This document shows, piece after piece, positions 52,921-55,539 of a stretch of 55,539 bases of DNA; position 1 is the stretch's first letter, and each line of letters begins with the position of its first letter. This stretch comes from Chitinophagaceae bacterium UBA7600 (GTDB taxonomy: Bacteria > Bacteroidota > Bacteroidia > Chitinophagales > Chitinophagaceae). The position numbers were made by a program, and so were the translations under genes. The DNA lies in the NCBI GenBank assembly GCA_002478885.1, contig DLKC01000075.1, positions 1 to 55,539 of the forward strand, read 5' to 3'. The notes beneath the pieces were generated by a model, which was given only the letters and a program-made list of their open reading frames with translations, was not told the DNA's origin and ran no database searches.

Positions 52921-55300
52921 AATTATTTAACTCATAAATGAACCCTGTGCTGTTTTTGGCAGGCTTGTATTCCTGAATCTCAACCTGTGGCACTATTACC
53001 TTGTGCACTTTTTCGGTAACAATATCTTTCGCCAGCGTAAAGCTTGCCTTACTTTTTACATTGAGCGATGAGGCCGCAATTTTAACTGTGTAGGTGCCTG
53101 CGGCAGCAATCCACGATGAGCTGTTCGTATCGAACGATGCAAGGTCGGTTTCAGCAATAGTGAATGTGATCGTTTCTGACTGACCAGGATTAAGAAGCTT
53201 TGTTTTAGCAAAACTTTTTAACTCTTCAGCCGGCTTGTCCAATTTTCCGGCAGGCGCGCTCAGGTATAATTGCACCACTTCTTTACCAGCAACACTGCCG
53301 GTATTCTTTACGGTTACGGTAGCTGTAATTCTTTTGTTGAAGTTGTTGCTGCTGAGCTTTATGCTGCTGTATGAAAAGTTGCTGTAAGAAAGACCATATC
53401 CAAATTCATATGCGGGTTTTACGTTGAATGTATTGTAATAACGGTAACCAACGTAAATGCCCTCTTCATAAATAACCTCTGCCGGTATAGCTTTTTGACC
53501 GAACATGCCAGGGCCTGCTGCTCTCTCAGGAAATTCTTTACCTGGAAAATTTTTTGCAGAAGGCACATCTCCATAAGCTACTGGAAAAGTAGTAGCTAGT
53601 TTCCCGGACGGGTTTACTTTACCGCTGACTACATCTGCAATTGCATTACCACCTTCCAGGCCCGGTTGCCATGCAAGCAATATTGCGTCGGGGTCATCTC
53701 GCCATTGTGCTACATCTATTACGCCGCCGATATTCAATACAACGAGCACTTTTTTATTGGCTGCATGAAAGGCCTGCGTTACGTTTTTAATCAATGCTTT
53801 CTCTGTATCGTTGAGATAAAAATCACCAGCAAGGTTCCTGTCTCTTCCTTCCCCGGCATTTCTGCCAATGGCGATAATAGCCATGTCGTTATTTGCTGCA
53901 GCCCGGGCCAAGAGGTCGTTACCGGCAACAAATTCACCGGCCGGTGGCGTTGGGTTCATAAATTCCTGTATAAAACCTTTCTTCGGATGTTTTATGTGAT
54001 ATTCGAGCAGGTAGCCCTGGTAGGTATTTTTAATAACTGCATCAATATTATAGGCAGCGTTGGCAAGACCTTCTGAAAGCGATACGGTGTATGCTTTGTT
54101 CACGTCACCGCTGCCTGTTCCACCGGCAATAAGTTCGTAACCATTGTTGCCAAACAATGCTACTTTGTTTGCTGTTTTCAGTGGCAAAGCTTCGTTGTTA
54201 TTTTTCAGCAGCACCATTCCGTCTGCGGCGGCTTCTCTTGCTATTTGAGCATCTTTTTTCAGGTCGGGCTGATCGGAATATTTATAGCCTTTAAATGCCG
54301 GCGACTGAAGTATGACACTTAAAATACCAGCCACATTTTCATCAAGCATTTTCACATCGAGGCTTCCGTTGTTCACAGCGTCAATGATCTTTTTCGACTG
54401 GTCGCCTGTTCCCGGCATTAACAAGTTATTGCCGGCCTTCATTTGACCAACAGGGTCCTTACCTCCAAACCAATCTGTCATTACAAAACCTTTAAATCCC
54501 CACTCCTGCCTGAGTATCTTAGTCAGCAGGTCGTAGTTTTCTGATGTGTACGGGCCATTAAGATAGTTGTAAGAACTCATCACAGTCCACGGCTGAGATT
54601 CTTTTATGGCGATTTCAAAACCTTTCAGGTAAATCTCTCTCAAGGCTCTTTCACTTACAATTGTATTAACGGTGTTACGGTTTGTTTCTTCATTATTGGC
54701 CGCAAAATGTTTGATGGAAGTGCCCACACCGTTCGACTCAATACCATTTACCATGGCCGCTGTTATTTTGCCAGCAACGAACGGGTCTTCTGAATAATAT
54801 TCAAAGTTTCTTCCACCGAGCGGGTTACGGTGAATATTCAATGCTGGTGCCAGCAAAATATCGATACCGTATTCATGCACTTCAGATCCAAATGCTTTAC
54901 CAACTTTTTTCACCAGTGCTGTATCCCATGACGATGCGAGCAATGTTGCCACCGGCCATGCGGTTGCATAATATTTTTTTGTACTGTCGCCATCTCTCAC
55001 GGGGTCTATCCTCACACCGGCCGGGCCGTCTGATACAACAATAGAAGGAATACCGAGCCTTGGTATGGCAAAGGTTGTTCCGGCGGCGCCGGGTACCTTG
55101 TCTTTGGTTTGCCCGATAGTTGGGCCCTGGTTGGGCATGCCGGGCATGTGAAGTCCGTTGCCTACCACAAATTTCGCTTTTTCTTCTAGTGTCATTGCGG
55201 CAACAATATCTTTAACCGGGCTTTTACCGAGTTGAATTTTTTGGGCATTACTATATGTGGCTATGCTTAAGGAGAGCAGTACCAGGCAGAAATTTTTCAT
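52901..55300 (-). CDS. Glycoside hydrolase family 3 beta-glycosidase
   Basis: This 799-residue secreted enzyme starts at ATG 55300 (signal MKNFCLVLLSLSIATYSNAQ); the promoter at 55348 excludes ATG 55378. The N-terminal GH3 barrel has VVSDGPAGVRID, KHFAANNEE (K197, H198) and nucleophile D276 in VMTDWFGG. The GH3-C domain (GDFYLNDTEKALI, VVLNIGGVIDV, WQPGLEGGNAIADVVSGKVNPSGKL) and a fibronectin-like C-terminal domain (about 690-780) follow. Likely beta-glucosidase or xylosidase. The last few residues derive from repeat copy S. Confidence 0.93.
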   Translation of the reverse strand: MKNFCLVLLSLSIATYSNAQKIQLGKSPVKDIVAAMTLEEKAKFVVGNGLHMPGMPNQGPTIGQTKDKVPGAAGTTFAIPRLGIPSIVVSDGPAGVRIDPVRDGDSTKKYYATAWPVATLLASSWDTALVKKVGKAFGSEVHEYGIDILLAPALNIHRNPLGGRNFEYYSEDPFVAGKITAAMVNGIESNGVGTSIKHFAANNEETNRNTVNTIVSERALREIYLKGFEIAIKESQPWTVMSSYNYLNGPYTSENYDLLTKILRQEWGFKGFVMTDWFGGKDPVGQMKAGNNLLMPGTGDQSKKIIDAVNNGSLDVKMLDENVAGILSVILQSPAFKGYKYSDQPDLKKDAQIAREAAADGMVLLKNNNEALPLKTANKVALFGNNGYELIAGGTGSGDVNKAYTVSLSEGLANAAYNIDAVIKNTYQGYLLEYHIKHPKKGFIQEFMNPTPPAGEFVAGNDLLARAAANNDMAIIAIGRNAGEGRDRNLAGDFYLNDTEKALIKNVTQAFHAANKKVLVVLNIGGVIDVAQWRDDPDAILLAWQPGLEGGNAIADVVSGKVNPSGKLATTFPVAYGDVPSAKNFPGKEFPERAAGPGMFGQKAIPAEVIYEEGIYVGYRYYNTFNVKPAYEFGYGLSYSNFSYSSIKLSSNNFNKRITATVTVKNTGSVAGKEVVQLYLSAPAGKLDKPAEELKSFAKTKLLNPGQSETITFTIAETDLASFDTNSSSWIAAAGTYTVKIAASSLNVKSKASFTLAKDIVTEKVHKVIVPQVEIQEYKPAKNSTGFIYELNNFGAMGQ

Positions 55301-55347
55301 AATGATTGTTTGAGATAAAAATCTTATTGCGTATAATTTACGGAATG

Positions 55348-55378
55348 CAAATTTATACACGTGCTGCTGGTTATGCAA
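55348..55378 (-). promoter_or_regulatory. Promoter of the GH3 gene
   Basis: On the minus strand TAAATTTG (55355-55348) matches TAnnTTTG and TTGC (55378-55375) lies about 20 nt upstream. Transcription would start near 55340, between ATG 55378 and ATG 55300. The -33 box abuts the outer end of repeat copy T. Confidence 0.6.
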
Positions 55379-55539
55379 TTAATTTTTTGGCCCGGCTGCA
55401 TATCGCTATGGCACTTCCGTTGCGTCGCACACTGCATCTTTCAGAGGCTGGCGCGGCAGATAAATTTGTCCTTTTCATCAAACAACCTCACCAATTGATG
55501 ACTCCCATAGATATGGGGATGAAGTGATTGCGACGCAAC
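55379..55539. repeat. Intergenic inverted repeat, copy T (R/R), reaching the window end
   Basis: The outer AATTTTTTGGCCCGGC is at 55381-55396, the left arm GTTGCGTCGCACAC at 55419-55432 and the right arm GAAGTGATTGCGACGCAAC at 55521-55539, truncated by the window. The arms span 121 nt. It is followed by unknown sequence. Confidence 0.85.

Overview
The window looks like a chromosomal segment of a Bacteroidota bacterium, most likely a member of the Chitinophagaceae. The reasons are near-absence of Shine-Dalgarno sequences, promoters of the Bacteroidota type (TTTG, about 19-20 nt, TAnnTTTG) in front of both tRNA genes and a few CDSs, many lipoprotein signals, a LytS/LytTR pair, a FucP-type symporter, an ASPIC/UnbV FG-GAP lipoprotein and a DUF1080/GMC oxidoreductase module. 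The genus is inference. I see no transposase, phage gene, CRISPR array or rRNA.

Layout. 1-5.7 kb: 3' end of dapD, an EamA exporter, a LiaF-like membrane protein, a DUF4288 protein with a LytS-type kinase and LytTR regulator, tRNA-Ala(GGC) and a small lipoprotein. 6-17.3 kb: a sugar-acid block, almost all on the minus strand, combining a galacturonate-type route (uxaA, uxaB, KDPG aldolase, KDG kinase) with a non-phosphorylating L-fucose route (FucP, mutarotase, lactonase, SDR, Zn alcohol dehydrogenase), plus csaA and an aldo/keto reductase. 17.6-23.3 kb: three-gene proton-translocating transhydrogenase, a methyltransferase, tRNA-Gln(TTG) and a FabH. 23.4-32.3 kb: a sulfatase lipoprotein, 2-hydroxyacid dehydrogenase, SDR, IlvD/Edd-type sugar-acid dehydratase, PEBP protein, short HPF-like protein, TIM-barrel-like secreted protein and SMP-30 lactonase. 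32.4-40.5 kb: PaaK-like ligase, EamA exporter, FG-GAP lipoprotein, a MetE-C-like protein between two paralogous unknowns, and a RidA-like protein. 40.7-55.3 kb: a secreted carbohydrate block with a 3-keto-glycoside-type set (DUF1080, GMC oxidoreductase with small subunit, sugar isomerase/epimerase), four esterase genes, a Nudix-fold regulator and a GH3 glycosidase.

The most striking feature is a dispersed, strictly intergenic repeat family with about 21 recognisable copies, roughly one per 2.6 kb. Each full copy is an imperfect inverted repeat: an outer CCGGGC block, an inner 20-nt arm GTTGCGTCGCACTCTTGTAC (type R) or a GTTGTGTCACTCAC variant (type S), a variable centre of fairly constant length, then the same blocks inverted. 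R and S differ by paired changes that preserve a small dyad at the arm centre. Nearly every copy lies just 3' of at least one gene. One copy, inside the transhydrogenase operon, appears to be split by a 25-nt palindromic insertion. This resembles a REP/BIME-like or MITE-like system; I know of no described family to assign it to.

Other points of note: two genes that seem to start with CTG, an SDR lacking the catalytic lysine, a double-esterase fusion protein, and a Nudix regulator with a broken Nudix box.
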